8,053 nt of DNA, taken from assembly GCA_012798365.1 (NCBI GenBank), contig JAAZNH010000084.1, forward strand, positions 1 through 8,053. The letters run 5' to 3'. Source of the stretch: Methanomicrobiales archaeon. Lineage in GTDB: Archaea; Halobacteriota; Methanomicrobia; Methanomicrobiales; Methanospirillaceae. The notes beneath the pieces were generated by a model. The model did not search any database. It saw only the letters and a list, made by a program, of their open reading frames with translations, and was not told where the DNA came from. Position numbers and translations under genes: made by a program. Shown here in pieces: positions 1 through 7,192 of this stretch (within the stretch, counting starts at the first letter, position 1; every line of letters begins with the position of its first letter).

Positions 1-1401
1 GCAACCATTCTGACCCGCGAGGCTCCGCTCCGGATGGGCGACCTCGTAAAATGGGGGGCGGTCTTTGATTTCACGGACAGGGACGAGATTGCCCAGCGCC
101 CGTTTGGCGGCCAGCGGTTCCCCCGGACCTGTTATGCCGGTGACCGGACCGGTCACGAGATCATGGCAACGCTGGTCGAACGGCTGTCCTTTATCATGCA
201 CCAGCCATCATGCAAGGGTATCACGGTCCTGCAGGAATACTCTGTTATCGATCTCCTCAAAGACGGTGACCGGGTGATCGGGGCAATGGCACTCGACGAG
301 GGAGGAAACCTCATCCTCCTCACCGCTGACAGCACCATCCTTGCCACCGGTGGCGGCACAAAAGTGTACGACATCTCCACCAACTCCTCAAGCGGCACGG
401 GCGACGGGTATGCCATGGGATACCGGGCCGGTGCCGAGCTTATCGATATGGAGATGATCCAGTTCCACCCGACCGGCGCGGTCTTCCCGTACGATGCCCG
501 GGGCCGGCTGATTACCGAGGCCGTCCGCGGCGAGGGAGGCGTGCTCAAAAACAGCAACGGCGAGCGGTTCATGCAGAAGTATGATCCCCAGCGGATGGAA
601 CTCTCGACCCGCGACGTGGTCGCCCGTTCAATCGCCACCGAGATCCTTGAAGGGAGTGGTACTGCAAACGGCGGGGTGTATCTCGATGTGACACATCTCC
701 CAAGGGAACAGATCGAGACCCGCCTTCCGGTGATGCTCGAGCAGTACCTTGCATTTGGCGTTGACATCCGCACAACCCCGATGGAGGTTGCACCGACAGC
801 CCATCATATCATGGGGGGGCTCCGGATCACCCCCGAGTGCCGTACGACCGTGCCCGGGCTCTTTGCCTGCGGGGAAGTCTCCGGCGGTGTGCATGGCGCC
901 AACCGGCTGGGCGGCAATGCCCTTGCCGAGACGCAGGTCTTTGGCAAGCGGGCCGGAGAGGCTGCCGGCAAGGAGCCGGAGCGGCAGAAGAAGATCGACC
1001 AGGCGCAGGTAAAACGCCAGCAGGAGCGGCTTGACCGGTTCATGAACGGCACAAAGAACCCATCGAAGGTCAGGAGGCTCCTTGAACAGGCGATGTGGGA
1101 CGGGGCGAATATATTCCGGAACGCAACGGACCTCAAAGCGGCTCTTGCGGCAGCATATGTCCTTGCCGACAAACCATTAAAGGCAGAGACGCCCCGCAAC
1201 CTGGCGGAGTGCTGTGTTGTCGAGAACATGTGCCTTGTCGCATCGCTCATCTGCCGCTCGGCCCTTATCCGCGAGGAGTCGCGGGGGGCCCATGTGCGGA
1301 CTGATATCACACAATCCCACGATGCCGAACACTCGCCATTCGGTCACACGTTCATCTCCAAGAAAGGCCAGGGGATCGAGAAACGGGAGGTGCGGAAATG
1401 A
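1..1401 (+). CDS. tfrA: Thiol:fumarate reductase flavoprotein subunit A (5'-truncated by window edge)
   Basis: Catalytic FAD subunit that reduces fumarate to succinate; with TfrB it oxidises CoM-SH and CoB-SH to CoM-S-S-CoB. The frame is open from base 1, so the gene starts outside the window; 466 residues are visible, and the N-terminal FAD-binding region (probably about 80-100 residues) is missing. Numbering from base 1, all four catalytic positions known from E. coli FrdA have counterparts: H156 in HPTG, R176 in TEAVRGEGG, H268 in HHIMGG and R302 in GANRLGGNAL. The C-terminal ESRGAHVRTD block is typical of the SdhA/FrdA/L-aspartate oxidase superfamily. The specific TfrA call rests on the partner: the next gene fuses an iron-sulfur subunit to HdrB-like CCG domains and no membrane anchor follows, arguing against a quinone-linked succinate dehydrogenase. 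The complex is expected to be cytoplasmic. The Met at 34 is internal, not the start. Confidence 0.93.
   Translation, partial: ATILTREAPLRMGDLVKWGAVFDFTDRDEIAQRPFGGQRFPRTCYAGDRTGHEIMATLVERLSFIMHQPSCKGITVLQEYSVIDLLKDGDRVIGAMALDEGGNLILLTADSTILATGGGTKVYDISTNSSSGTGDGYAMGYRAGAELIDMEMIQFHPTGAVFPYDARGRLITEAVRGEGGVLKNSNGERFMQKYDPQRMELSTRDVVARSIATEILEGSGTANGGVYLDVTHLPREQIETRLPVMLEQYLAFGVDIRTTPMEVAPTAHHIMGGLRITPECRTTVPGLFACGEVSGGVHGANRLGGNALAETQVFGKRAGEAAGKEPERQKKIDQAQVKRQQERLDRFMNGTKNPSKVRRLLEQAMWDGANIFRNATDLKAALAAAYVLADKPLKAETPRNLAECCVVENMCLVASLICRSALIREESRGAHVRTDITQSHDAEHSPFGHTFISKKGQGIEKREVRK
1386..1392 (+). promoter_or_regulatory. Shine-Dalgarno for tfrB inside the end of tfrA
   Basis: GGAGGTG lies 5 bases before the ATG at 1398 and closely matches the complement of the archaeal 16S rRNA 3' end. 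With the ATGA overlap of stop and start it fixes the tfrB start and points to translational coupling of the two subunits. Confidence 0.85.
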
Positions 1402-2864
1402 AAGAACTGACCGTGACGGTACAGAGGTTTGATCCTGACAAGGACAAGGAACCGAGGTCCCAGACTTACACCGTGAAGGTGAATGATGGTGCCCGGGTCC
1501 TGAATGTGCTCCACGCCATCCATGACACCATCGACCCGACTCTCTCGTACCGCTATTCCTGCGCCTCAGGCCAGTGCGGGAGCTGTGCTGTGCTGGTGAA
1601 CGGCGAACCGGTCCTTGCCTGCATGGAGGAGGCAAAGGACAACAGCACGATCGCGCCCCTGAACCTGCCGGTGAAAAAGGATCTGGTGACCGATCTCGTG
1701 CCCCGCCTTGCCACGATGGCACACCTTGTGCCCAAAGGCACACCGGTTGTCCCCACAAAGGAGGACATCGATGCTATAAAGCCCCTGCGGGACTGCATCG
1801 AGTGCCTTGCCTGCGTCTCGGTCTGCCCTGCGGTGGACGTGACTCAGTTTCTCGGTCCCACCGCAATGCGGCAGGAGATGCGGCTCGCCCTCGATCCCCG
1901 GGACAGCGGCGACCGGATTGCCGATGCAGTCCGTGACGGGCTCTTTACCTGCACGAGCTGCCAGGCCTGCTGGAAGGTCTGCCCCAAGGATATCGAGATC
2001 CCCGGAAAAGCGATCGAGAAACTCCGCTCCCAGGCAAACAAGCGGGGCTTCACGTTCCCCCGGCACCTTGAAGTCGCTGCTATGGTGAAGGAGACGGGCC
2101 GGAGCGTGACCCGCGAGAAGCCTACATTCCTCGAACAGGTCGGCGAGGTTATCGAACCGTACGGTCCGGTGAAGGCAACGGTCGGGTTCTTTGTCGGCTG
2201 CATGTACAACAACCGGCTCCCGCAGACCGCACTTGACGCGATGGAGGTGCTCAAGCGCAACGGCATCCGTATCATCATCCCGCACGACCAGATCTGCTGC
2301 GGTTCGCCACTCATCCGGACGGGCCAGATCTCGTTCCTCGATGAGATCAAGCAGAAGAATATTGACGTGTTCCAGTCCCGGGGCATCGACACCGTGCTCA
2401 CCATGTGCGCCGGCTGCGGGACCACGCTCAAGAACGATTACCCCAAAGACAAGCCGTTTACAGTCATCGACATCAACGAGCTCCTCACGAAGTACGGCAT
2501 CGAGCCACCCGCGAAGCTCCCGGTCAAAGTCACGTACCACGATCCCTGCCATCTCCTGCGGGGCCAGGGCGTCCGCGAGCAGCCACGGCAACTGATCCGT
2601 CAGGTCGCGGATCTTGTAGAGATGCCGTCCATCTGCTGCGGTTCGGGCGGAGGTGTGAAGTCCGGCCTGCCCGAGGAGGCAGCTGCCCTCGGGAAGCGCC
2701 GCGATGCCGAGATTAAGAAGACCGGCGCGGAACTTGTCATCACCTCCTGCCCGTTCTGCGAGTTCCATATCGCAGCCAGCACGGACAAGCCGGTCAGGAA
2801 TATCACGACCGTGCTGCTGGAAGGGTACCGCGAGAAGGATACGAAGAGCGCCCTGAAGCACTAG
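1398..2864 (+). CDS. tfrB: Thiol:fumarate reductase iron-sulfur / CCG subunit B
   Basis: Subunit of 488 residues that takes electrons from CoM-SH and CoB-SH and passes them to the flavin of TfrA. Order of domains: a 2Fe-2S ferredoxin domain with C55, C60, C63 and C75; two 4Fe-4S motifs, C133/C136/C139/C143 and C185/C188/C191/C195, each ending in CP; then two cysteine-rich CCG domains, C268, C300-C301, C337, C340 and C384, C413-C414, C451, C454. The first part matches SdhB/FrdB and the second matches HdrB of heterodisulfide reductase, which is the diagnostic TfrB fusion. Both CCG sets are complete, so the thiol/disulfide site should be active. No signal peptide or membrane segment is seen. The start overlaps the tfrA stop by four bases with a good ribosome site. 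A GlpC or lactate-oxidation CCG protein is excluded by the N-terminal 2Fe-2S domain and the tfrA neighbour. Confidence 0.94.
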   Translation: MKELTVTVQRFDPDKDKEPRSQTYTVKVNDGARVLNVLHAIHDTIDPTLSYRYSCASGQCGSCAVLVNGEPVLACMEEAKDNSTIAPLNLPVKKDLVTDLVPRLATMAHLVPKGTPVVPTKEDIDAIKPLRDCIECLACVSVCPAVDVTQFLGPTAMRQEMRLALDPRDSGDRIADAVRDGLFTCTSCQACWKVCPKDIEIPGKAIEKLRSQANKRGFTFPRHLEVAAMVKETGRSVTREKPTFLEQVGEVIEPYGPVKATVGFFVGCMYNNRLPQTALDAMEVLKRNGIRIIIPHDQICCGSPLIRTGQISFLDEIKQKNIDVFQSRGIDTVLTMCAGCGTTLKNDYPKDKPFTVIDINELLTKYGIEPPAKLPVKVTYHDPCHLLRGQGVREQPRQLIRQVADLVEMPSICCGSGGGVKSGLPEEAAALGKRRDAEIKKTGAELVITSCPFCEFHIAASTDKPVRNITTVLLEGYREKDTKSALKH

Positions 2865-2886
2865 TTTTTTTCCACCAGCAGGTTTT
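2865..2886 (+). terminator. Tandem oligo-T terminator of tfrAB
   Basis: Seven T residues follow the tfrB stop directly (2865-2871) and another six come shortly after (within 2883-2888). Archaeal RNA polymerase can stop at T-tracts without a hairpin, so this probably ends the tfrAB transcript before the next promoter. Confidence 0.6.
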
Positions 2887-2930
2887 TTGGAGACGGCCCA
2901 CGATTCTCCCCCGGCCTGCACATACCAACC

Positions 2931-2938
2931 CATATATC
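2931..2938 (+). promoter_or_regulatory. TATA box for the lipoprotein gene
   Basis: CATATATC is centred about 26 bases before the ATG at 2961. At the usual archaeal distance, transcription would begin at or next to that ATG, giving a leaderless mRNA. This argues against the upstream in-frame TTG at 2940. Confidence 0.6.
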
Positions 2939-2960
2939 TTTGACCGCCCTTCTTCGGATC

Positions 2961-3758
2961 ATGAAGGCCATCGCATTCTGTATCGCCCTCCTTATCACCG
3001 GCTGCGTCGTTCTTGCCGGGTGCACTTCAGCTCCGCCCGCTCCGGCACCAGCCACTCCCGCTGCGGCGCAGGACACACACCCGCATTACACCATCGGTGT
3101 TGATCCGGACTTCCCCCCGTTCACGATGCAGGACCATGCAGGGAATTTCACGGGTTTTGACATCGACGCTGCCCGTATCGTGGCAGAGCAGCAGGGATTT
3201 GAGGTCAGCTTTACTGCTGTCCGCTGGGACGATGCCCTGCCCGCGCTTGAGAGCGGGAAGATTGATCTTCTCTGGTCCGGCCTCACCATATCGCCAGAGC
3301 GGAGCGCACGGGTAAACTTCTCGGTTCCCTACTACCGCGTAAACCGGAGCATTGCGGTTCGCGAAGGGTCCGGGTATACCATGGAAGATTTCCATGCAGG
3401 CAGGCTCCGTATCGGCGCCCAGAACGGGACCGGCGAGGTCGGATGGGTGCAGGCCAATCTCATCGCCTCCGGCAGGATGCCGGCAGCAAATCTCTCGCTG
3501 TACCCGGACGTCACCTCCCTGACCACAGCCCTTGCAGACGGATCGGTTGATGCCTCCTTTGCCCAGACCCCGGCCCAGGCAGTCGCGATCCGGGGAAAAC
3601 CGCTGGTTGTCATCGGCAATACCGGAACAGAATACTCCTGCGCTGTTGCCATGCGGAAGACTGATCCGGCACTGCAGGCAGCAATCGATACAGGCCTTTC
3701 CCGGCTGATGGCCGATCCCGCGTGGGAGAGGCTCCGGGCACACTACGGGCTCGCATAA
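2961..3758 (+). CDS. Orphan amino-acid-type substrate-binding lipoprotein (SBP_bac_3)
   Basis: Predicted solute-binding protein of 265 residues held on the outer face of the membrane. Residues 1-20 are a signal peptide ending in a lipobox LAGC, with C21 as likely lipid anchor, followed by a Pro/Ala-rich linker to about residue 38. Residues 43-265 form a two-lobed SBP_bac_3 fold: DPDFPPF near 48, GFDID at 65-69, TISPER with R114 (the Arg that binds the alpha-carboxylate in relatives), the hinge-side NGTGEVGWVQANL segment near 155, and VDASFAQTP at 196-204. Against GlnH of E. coli the last motif aligns without gaps, but the Asp that holds the ligand amino group is Gln (Q202), so the ligand may not be an ordinary alpha-amino acid. 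No permease or ATPase gene is beside it; the next gene is a sensor with a related flytrap domain. The start at 2961 is chosen from the TATA distance and signal peptide length; there is no clear ribosome site, consistent with a leaderless message. Confidence 0.85.
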   Translation: MKAIAFCIALLITGCVVLAGCTSAPPAPAPATPAAAQDTHPHYTIGVDPDFPPFTMQDHAGNFTGFDIDAARIVAEQQGFEVSFTAVRWDDALPALESGKIDLLWSGLTISPERSARVNFSVPYYRVNRSIAVREGSGYTMEDFHAGRLRIGAQNGTGEVGWVQANLIASGRMPAANLSLYPDVTSLTTALADGSVDASFAQTPAQAVAIRGKPLVVIGNTGTEYSCAVAMRKTDPALQAAIDTGLSRLMADPAWERLRAHYGLA

Positions 3759-3770
3759 CGGCCCCCCTGC

Positions 3771-3776
3771 TTTTTT
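3771..3776 (+). terminator. Oligo-T terminator after the lipoprotein gene
   Basis: A run of six T lies 12 bases after the stop at 3758, in a C/G-rich setting. It is a plausible archaeal T-tract terminator, separating this gene from the sensor gene downstream. Confidence 0.45.
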
Positions 3777-3806
3777 CCCGGGCAATCCTTTGCTGAGGCG
3801 GGATGC

Positions 3807-3836
3807 CCGGTGTCGGGCGGCTGGCCCGGCACCCGG
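3807..3836 (+). other. GC-rich stem-loop upstream of the sensor gene promoter
   Basis: Bases 3807-3818 pair with 3824-3836 as a 12-pair stem with one bulged C (3834), one G-U pair (3813/3829) and a five-base loop. It ends 17 bases before the TATA box at 3854. It is not followed by a T-tract, so it is not a simple terminator. It could be an operator-like inverted repeat on DNA or an RNA structure in read-through transcripts. A separate 7-base inverted repeat (3778-3784 with 3804-3810) overlaps it. The structure is read directly from sequence; its role is unknown. Confidence 0.45.
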
Positions 3837-3853
3837 TTCCTGCCCGGATAAAA

Positions 3854-3861
3854 CATAAATA
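3854..3861 (+). promoter_or_regulatory. TATA box for the flytrap-PAS sensor gene
   Basis: CATAAATA, preceded by an A-rich stretch that could serve as a BRE, is centred about 25 bases before the ATG at 3882. As with the gene upstream, this predicts a leaderless mRNA and places the in-frame GTG at 3876 outside the transcript. Confidence 0.6.
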
Positions 3862-3881
3862 CTGCATCCCCCCATGTGCTC

Positions 3882-6356
3882 ATGATTATGGCTGCCCGTA
3901 CCGGCGCCGGGGGCATGCATGGCAGGAGGCTCTTCTGCACGCTTCTCGTAGTCCTCTTCCTTGTTCTCCTCCTTGTCTCCCCGGCAGTATTGGCAGCCCC
4001 GGGCCCGGCCAACACGACGATCACGGTTGTCATGGACAACAATTACCCGCCCTTCTCCTTCCGCGATGCCGACGGGAACCTGGTCGGGTACTCCGTGGAT
4101 CTCTGGAAACTGTGGGAGAAACAGACCGGCATCCCCGTGGTTATCACGGGGCTCGAATGGGATGAAGCCCAGCAGAGGATGGTGGGTGGGGAGTTCGATG
4201 TCATTGACACGGTTTTTTACTCGGAGGAACGGGCCCGTATCTATGATTTCACCAAGCCTTACATGGATATCGAGGTCCCCATCTTTTTCAACACCAACAT
4301 CTCCGGCATCTCTGACATTGACTCCCTGAACGGGTTCGTTGTCGGGATGAACAAAGGTGACAGCACCGTTGAGGAGATCAGGGAACATGGCATTACCGTC
4401 CGGGAATATCCCAGTTACGAGGAGGTTGTCAAAGCGGCAAAACGGGGAGAGATCTCCGTGTTTATTCTCGACAGGCCCGGGGGCATGTATTACCTGCACC
4501 GCGAGGGGATCCAGGACCAGTTCCGGACTTCCCCGCCAACCGCTATCAGTGGGGCCCTCCACCGGGCGGTGCGGAAAGGCAACCCGGATCTTGTTGCGCT
4601 CATCGACAATGGATTTGATCGCGTACCCCAGGGAGACCGGGAAACCCTTGACCGGAAATGGTACGGCACGCCCCTGATCCCGGCAGGCTTTCTGCAGCAG
4701 GGCATTGCAGCCGGACTGGTTGTCCTCGCTATCCTGGTAGTCCTCCTGGTAATGAACCGGACCCTGAAAAACACGGTCGATCGGAAAACCGCAGAGCTGA
4801 AAATGCAGCTCGCCAGGAGCGAGAAAGCCGAGGCCGATCTCCGCCACAGCGAAGAGCGCAACGCTGCCATCCTCACCGCTCTCCCTGACCTGCTCTTTGT
4901 CCTCTCCCGCGACGGGACGTTTCTGGATTTCCAGGCGCCGGAGCAGGCCCCGCTCCTCATGAAACGGGATGCCATCATTGGCAGGAACATCCGGGACACA
5001 GGCTTTGATCCAGCCACAACAGACGAGGTCCTCAAAACCATCAGCAGGGCGCTGGATTCCGGTACGCTTGAACACCTTCAGTACAGTCTCACATTACCGG
5101 GCGGCATCCAACATTTCGAGGCGCGCATCATACGGCTGGATGCCGGTCGTGTCCTTGGGATCGTCCGGGATGTTACCGATCAGAAGCTTGCTGAGGAACA
5201 ACTGCGGGAAAGCCAGCGGGCCCTCGCGACCCTGATGAGCAACCTCCCCGGCATGGCGTACCGCTGCCGGAATGATCCTTCGTGGACCATGGAGTTTGTC
5301 AGTATGGGTTGTTATGATCTTACCGGCTACCATGATTCTGAACTGCTCCTGAACCGCAGGGTCTCCTATGCCGATATCATCCACCCGGATGACCGGGCCA
5401 TGGTCTGGGATTCTGTCCAGGAGGGCGTCACGCGCCACCAGCCGTTCCGGATGGTCTACCGCATCAACACCGCCACAGGGGAAGAGAAATGGGTGTGGGA
5501 ACAGGGCTGCGGGGTATTCTCTGCTTCCGGCACCCTTGAGGCGCTCGAAGGGTTCATCACCAACATCACCGAACGCAAGCTTGCAGAGCAGGAATCGGCC
5601 CTGAAAAGCGAGGAGCTCCATGCTGCATACGAGGAAATGACCGCCACGGCCGAGGAGCTGAAGAGGAATTGCGAGGAACTGGGCAGGAGCCAGGCTGCCC
5701 TTGCCCAGGCCCGGAAAAAACTCAATATCATCAATACCATCACGTTCCAGGATATCGGGAATGCAATCTTCTCGCTCGCCGGCTATTATGAGCTGGATAA
5801 GAACCTGCTTCCCGAAGAGAAAGCCCAAAATTACCGTGCAAAAGAGATCGGCAGTATTCATACCATCGCCGATTCGCTGAAGTTTGCAGAATACTACCAG
5901 AACCTGGGGCTGAATCCGCCCCGGTGGCAGCCGGTCGGCCAGGCATTCCTCTTTGGCATCTCGCATATGGATCTCAGCCGGCTGACCCGGCACCTGGATG
6001 TTGACGGCCTTGAGATCTATGCCGACCCGCTCCTCGAAACAGTCTTCTTCACCCTGGCGGATAATGTCCTCCGTCACGGCCGGACAGCAACGGAGATCCG
6101 GCTTTTCTCTGAAAAGACCGGATCAGGCATCCGGATTGTCTTTGAGGATAACGGCGCAGGAATTGCCATGGAGGAGAAAGAGCTGATCTTTGCCCGGGCG
6201 CCTGCGACAAAGAAAGGGATGAGCCTCTTCCTTGCCCGGGAGATCCTGGAGATCACCGGTATCACCATCAAAGAGACCGGGGAGCCGGGGAAAGGTGCCC
6301 GGTTCGAGATGCTGGTGCCGGACGGGGCGTGGCGGATCGGTCCCGGAAAAACATGA
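3882..6356 (+). CDS. Membrane sensor: flytrap (SBP_bac_3) + 2 PAS + degenerate histidine-kinase core
   Basis: Sensor of 824 residues. Residues 17-39 are a signal or membrane segment ending in AVLAA. Residues about 45-265 are an extracellular SBP_bac_3 domain (NNYPPF, EER with R117, FILDRP with D197, so both typical amino-acid contacts are kept). A membrane helix follows at about 274-293, then a coiled linker, PAS 1 (about 327-435), PAS 2 with PAC (about 448-565; DIIHPDD), a second coiled segment, a DHp-like region (about 615-690, with the YQNLG and PPRW motifs of methanogen kinases) and an HATPase_c domain (about 715-815). The core departs from active kinases. The H-box reads ITFQDIGNAI with Q623 where relatives have His in RHDI. 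The N-box reads TLADNVLRHG, with T724 for the first Asn. The G2 box reads GMSLF (779-783) instead of GLGLF. The G1 box DNGAG (D756) is intact. It may be a pseudokinase or work through a partner. No response regulator is nearby. Start at 3882 from TATA spacing; M3 (3888) and M12 (3915) are alternatives. Confidence 0.88.
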   Translation: MIMAARTGAGGMHGRRLFCTLLVVLFLVLLLVSPAVLAAPGPANTTITVVMDNNYPPFSFRDADGNLVGYSVDLWKLWEKQTGIPVVITGLEWDEAQQRMVGGEFDVIDTVFYSEERARIYDFTKPYMDIEVPIFFNTNISGISDIDSLNGFVVGMNKGDSTVEEIREHGITVREYPSYEEVVKAAKRGEISVFILDRPGGMYYLHREGIQDQFRTSPPTAISGALHRAVRKGNPDLVALIDNGFDRVPQGDRETLDRKWYGTPLIPAGFLQQGIAAGLVVLAILVVLLVMNRTLKNTVDRKTAELKMQLARSEKAEADLRHSEERNAAILTALPDLLFVLSRDGTFLDFQAPEQAPLLMKRDAIIGRNIRDTGFDPATTDEVLKTISRALDSGTLEHLQYSLTLPGGIQHFEARIIRLDAGRVLGIVRDVTDQKLAEEQLRESQRALATLMSNLPGMAYRCRNDPSWTMEFVSMGCYDLTGYHDSELLLNRRVSYADIIHPDDRAMVWDSVQEGVTRHQPFRMVYRINTATGEEKWVWEQGCGVFSASGTLEALEGFITNITERKLAEQESALKSEELHAAYEEMTATAEELKRNCEELGRSQAALAQARKKLNIINTITFQDIGNAIFSLAGYYELDKNLLPEEKAQNYRAKEIGSIHTIADSLKFAEYYQNLGLNPPRWQPVGQAFLFGISHMDLSRLTRHLDVDGLEIYADPLLETVFFTLADNVLRHGRTATEIRLFSEKTGSGIRIVFEDNGAGIAMEEKELIFARAPATKKGMSLFLAREILEITGITIKETGEPGKGARFEMLVPDGAWRIGPGKT

Positions 6357-6406
6357 TGGATAGCGGGAAGCTCTTAAACCGGGCAGCAGCAGAGAGATAC
6401 CTCCCA

Positions 6407-6411
6407 TTTTT
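6407..6411 (+). terminator. Weak oligo-T tract after the sensor gene
   Basis: Five T residues lie about 50 bases after the stop at 6356, the only T-tract of that length before the next promoter. It is a weak candidate for the end of the sensor transcript. Confidence 0.25.
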
Positions 6412-6459
6412 CGTGAAGACATGCTCTTCGGGTTTTCCCGATCCTTGTCTCCGGGAACC

Positions 6460-6466
6460 TTTTAAT
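6460..6466 (+). promoter_or_regulatory. TATA box for the small DUF6790-like gene
   Basis: TTTTAAT is centred near 6463. Transcription should start near 6487-6490, which is after the in-frame ATG at 6480 and before the ATG at 6501. A short leader containing AGGGA (6491-6495) would then precede 6501. Confidence 0.5.
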
Positions 6467-6500
6467 CACGTGACAACAGATGTCAGCGTTAGGGAAGACC

Positions 6501-6995
6501 ATGCCGGAACCGGGTAAAACACTCCAGGACCATTTCGCTGTTGTATTCTTCGCTGCCGCACTGCTTTGTGCAGCTGCTGAGATCGTCATTTGGGGAACAC
6601 CGCTGGTCGAGACGGTCCTGGCCTGGATCCTGCTGGTCAATATCGGCGTTCAGGGACTCCTTGCCGGTGTTTCGCACTGGTATGAGCCTTCTGCAAAGAA
6701 GGTGGCAGAAAAACTCGGCTGGGCGCCAGGCAGCCCGTTCCAGAGGGAGGTTGCGGCAGCTGATGCCGCATTCGGCGTGCTTGGGATCCTCGCATTCTTC
6801 ATCCGCGACAATTTCCTTGTTGCGACCGTGATCGGCGCGTCAGTTATGCTCTTTCTCATGGGCATCGGCCATGTCCTTGACCTCCGGAAGAACCAGAACG
6901 ATTCGGTCTATAATGCCGGAACGGTGGTATGGTTTGACCTGCTGCTACCGGTCCTCATGTGCATCCTGCTCGTGATGGGGAAAGCCGGATGGTGA
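6501..6995 (+). CDS. Small multi-spanning membrane protein, DUF6790-like
   Basis: Protein of 164 residues with no known function. Four or five hydrophobic segments are visible: about 12-31, 35-57, 86-101, 105-126 and 143-160. Between the second and third lies a short polar loop with GWAPGSPFQREV (73-84); together with H59 and H124 in the flanking helices this resembles the conserved core of the DUF6790 family as I remember it (family call from memory, not searched). The tail is short and there is no signal peptide cleavage site. An in-frame ATG at 6480 would add seven residues, but it lies too close to the TATA box to be transcribed, so 6501 is preferred. It has its own promoter and is not in an operon with the sensor gene. 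No T-tract of five or more follows within 300 bases, so its transcript may run into the structured region downstream. Confidence 0.75.
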   Translation: MPEPGKTLQDHFAVVFFAAALLCAAAEIVIWGTPLVETVLAWILLVNIGVQGLLAGVSHWYEPSAKKVAEKLGWAPGSPFQREVAAADAAFGVLGILAFFIRDNFLVATVIGASVMLFLMGIGHVLDLRKNQNDSVYNAGTVVWFDLLLPVLMCILLVMGKAGW

Positions 6996-7092
6996 CGGCG
7001 AATCCGAAACGTGAAAAACCTTCATTAAGAAAACAAGGATAACGAATGATTCCCGGGAGCCATGGGTTTTCGCGGAGAGTGTCGTCTTTCAA

Positions 7093-7099
7093 TTTAAAT
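7093..7099 (+). promoter_or_regulatory. Possible TATA box of a noncoding transcript
   Basis: TTTAAAT stands out in an otherwise GC-rich region, and a start about 25 bases on would fall near 7121. An ATG at 7118 opens a 90-codon frame whose product looks like non-coding translation, so an RNA product is the better reading. Single-motif evidence only. Confidence 0.3.
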
Positions 7100-7192
7100 C
7101 ACAACCTGAATCGCAAAATGGTTCCGGCCGTTCAGAGCCTGACATCAGGGCAGGAGGGAAAAGCAGGATGCAGCTCAGGGGTCCTGCGGATA

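Noticed and set aside
1..2864. Succinate dehydrogenase / quinol:fumarate reductase
   Set aside because: Subunit B carries two HdrB-like CCG domains and no membrane anchor gene follows, so the soluble thiol-linked enzyme is the better call.
2940..2960. TTG at 2940 as start of the lipoprotein
   Set aside because: It overlaps the end of the TATA region and would lie upstream of the predicted transcription start; ATG 2961 gives a normal lipoprotein signal peptide.
2961..3758. Part of a complete amino-acid ABC transporter operon
   Set aside because: T-tracts bound the gene on both sides and no permease or ATPase gene is present in the window.
3027..5075. A 682-codon open frame on the minus strand opposite the lipoprotein and sensor genes
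   Set aside because: It lies antisense to two well-supported genes, spans their intergenic promoter region, and its translation shows no domain; long antisense frames are common in GC-rich DNA with this codon bias. The same holds for minus frames at 1566-2933 and 5094-6077.
6480..6500. ATG at 6480 as start of the DUF6790-like protein
   Set aside because: Only about 17 bases from the TATA centre, too close to be in the transcript; 6501 fits better.
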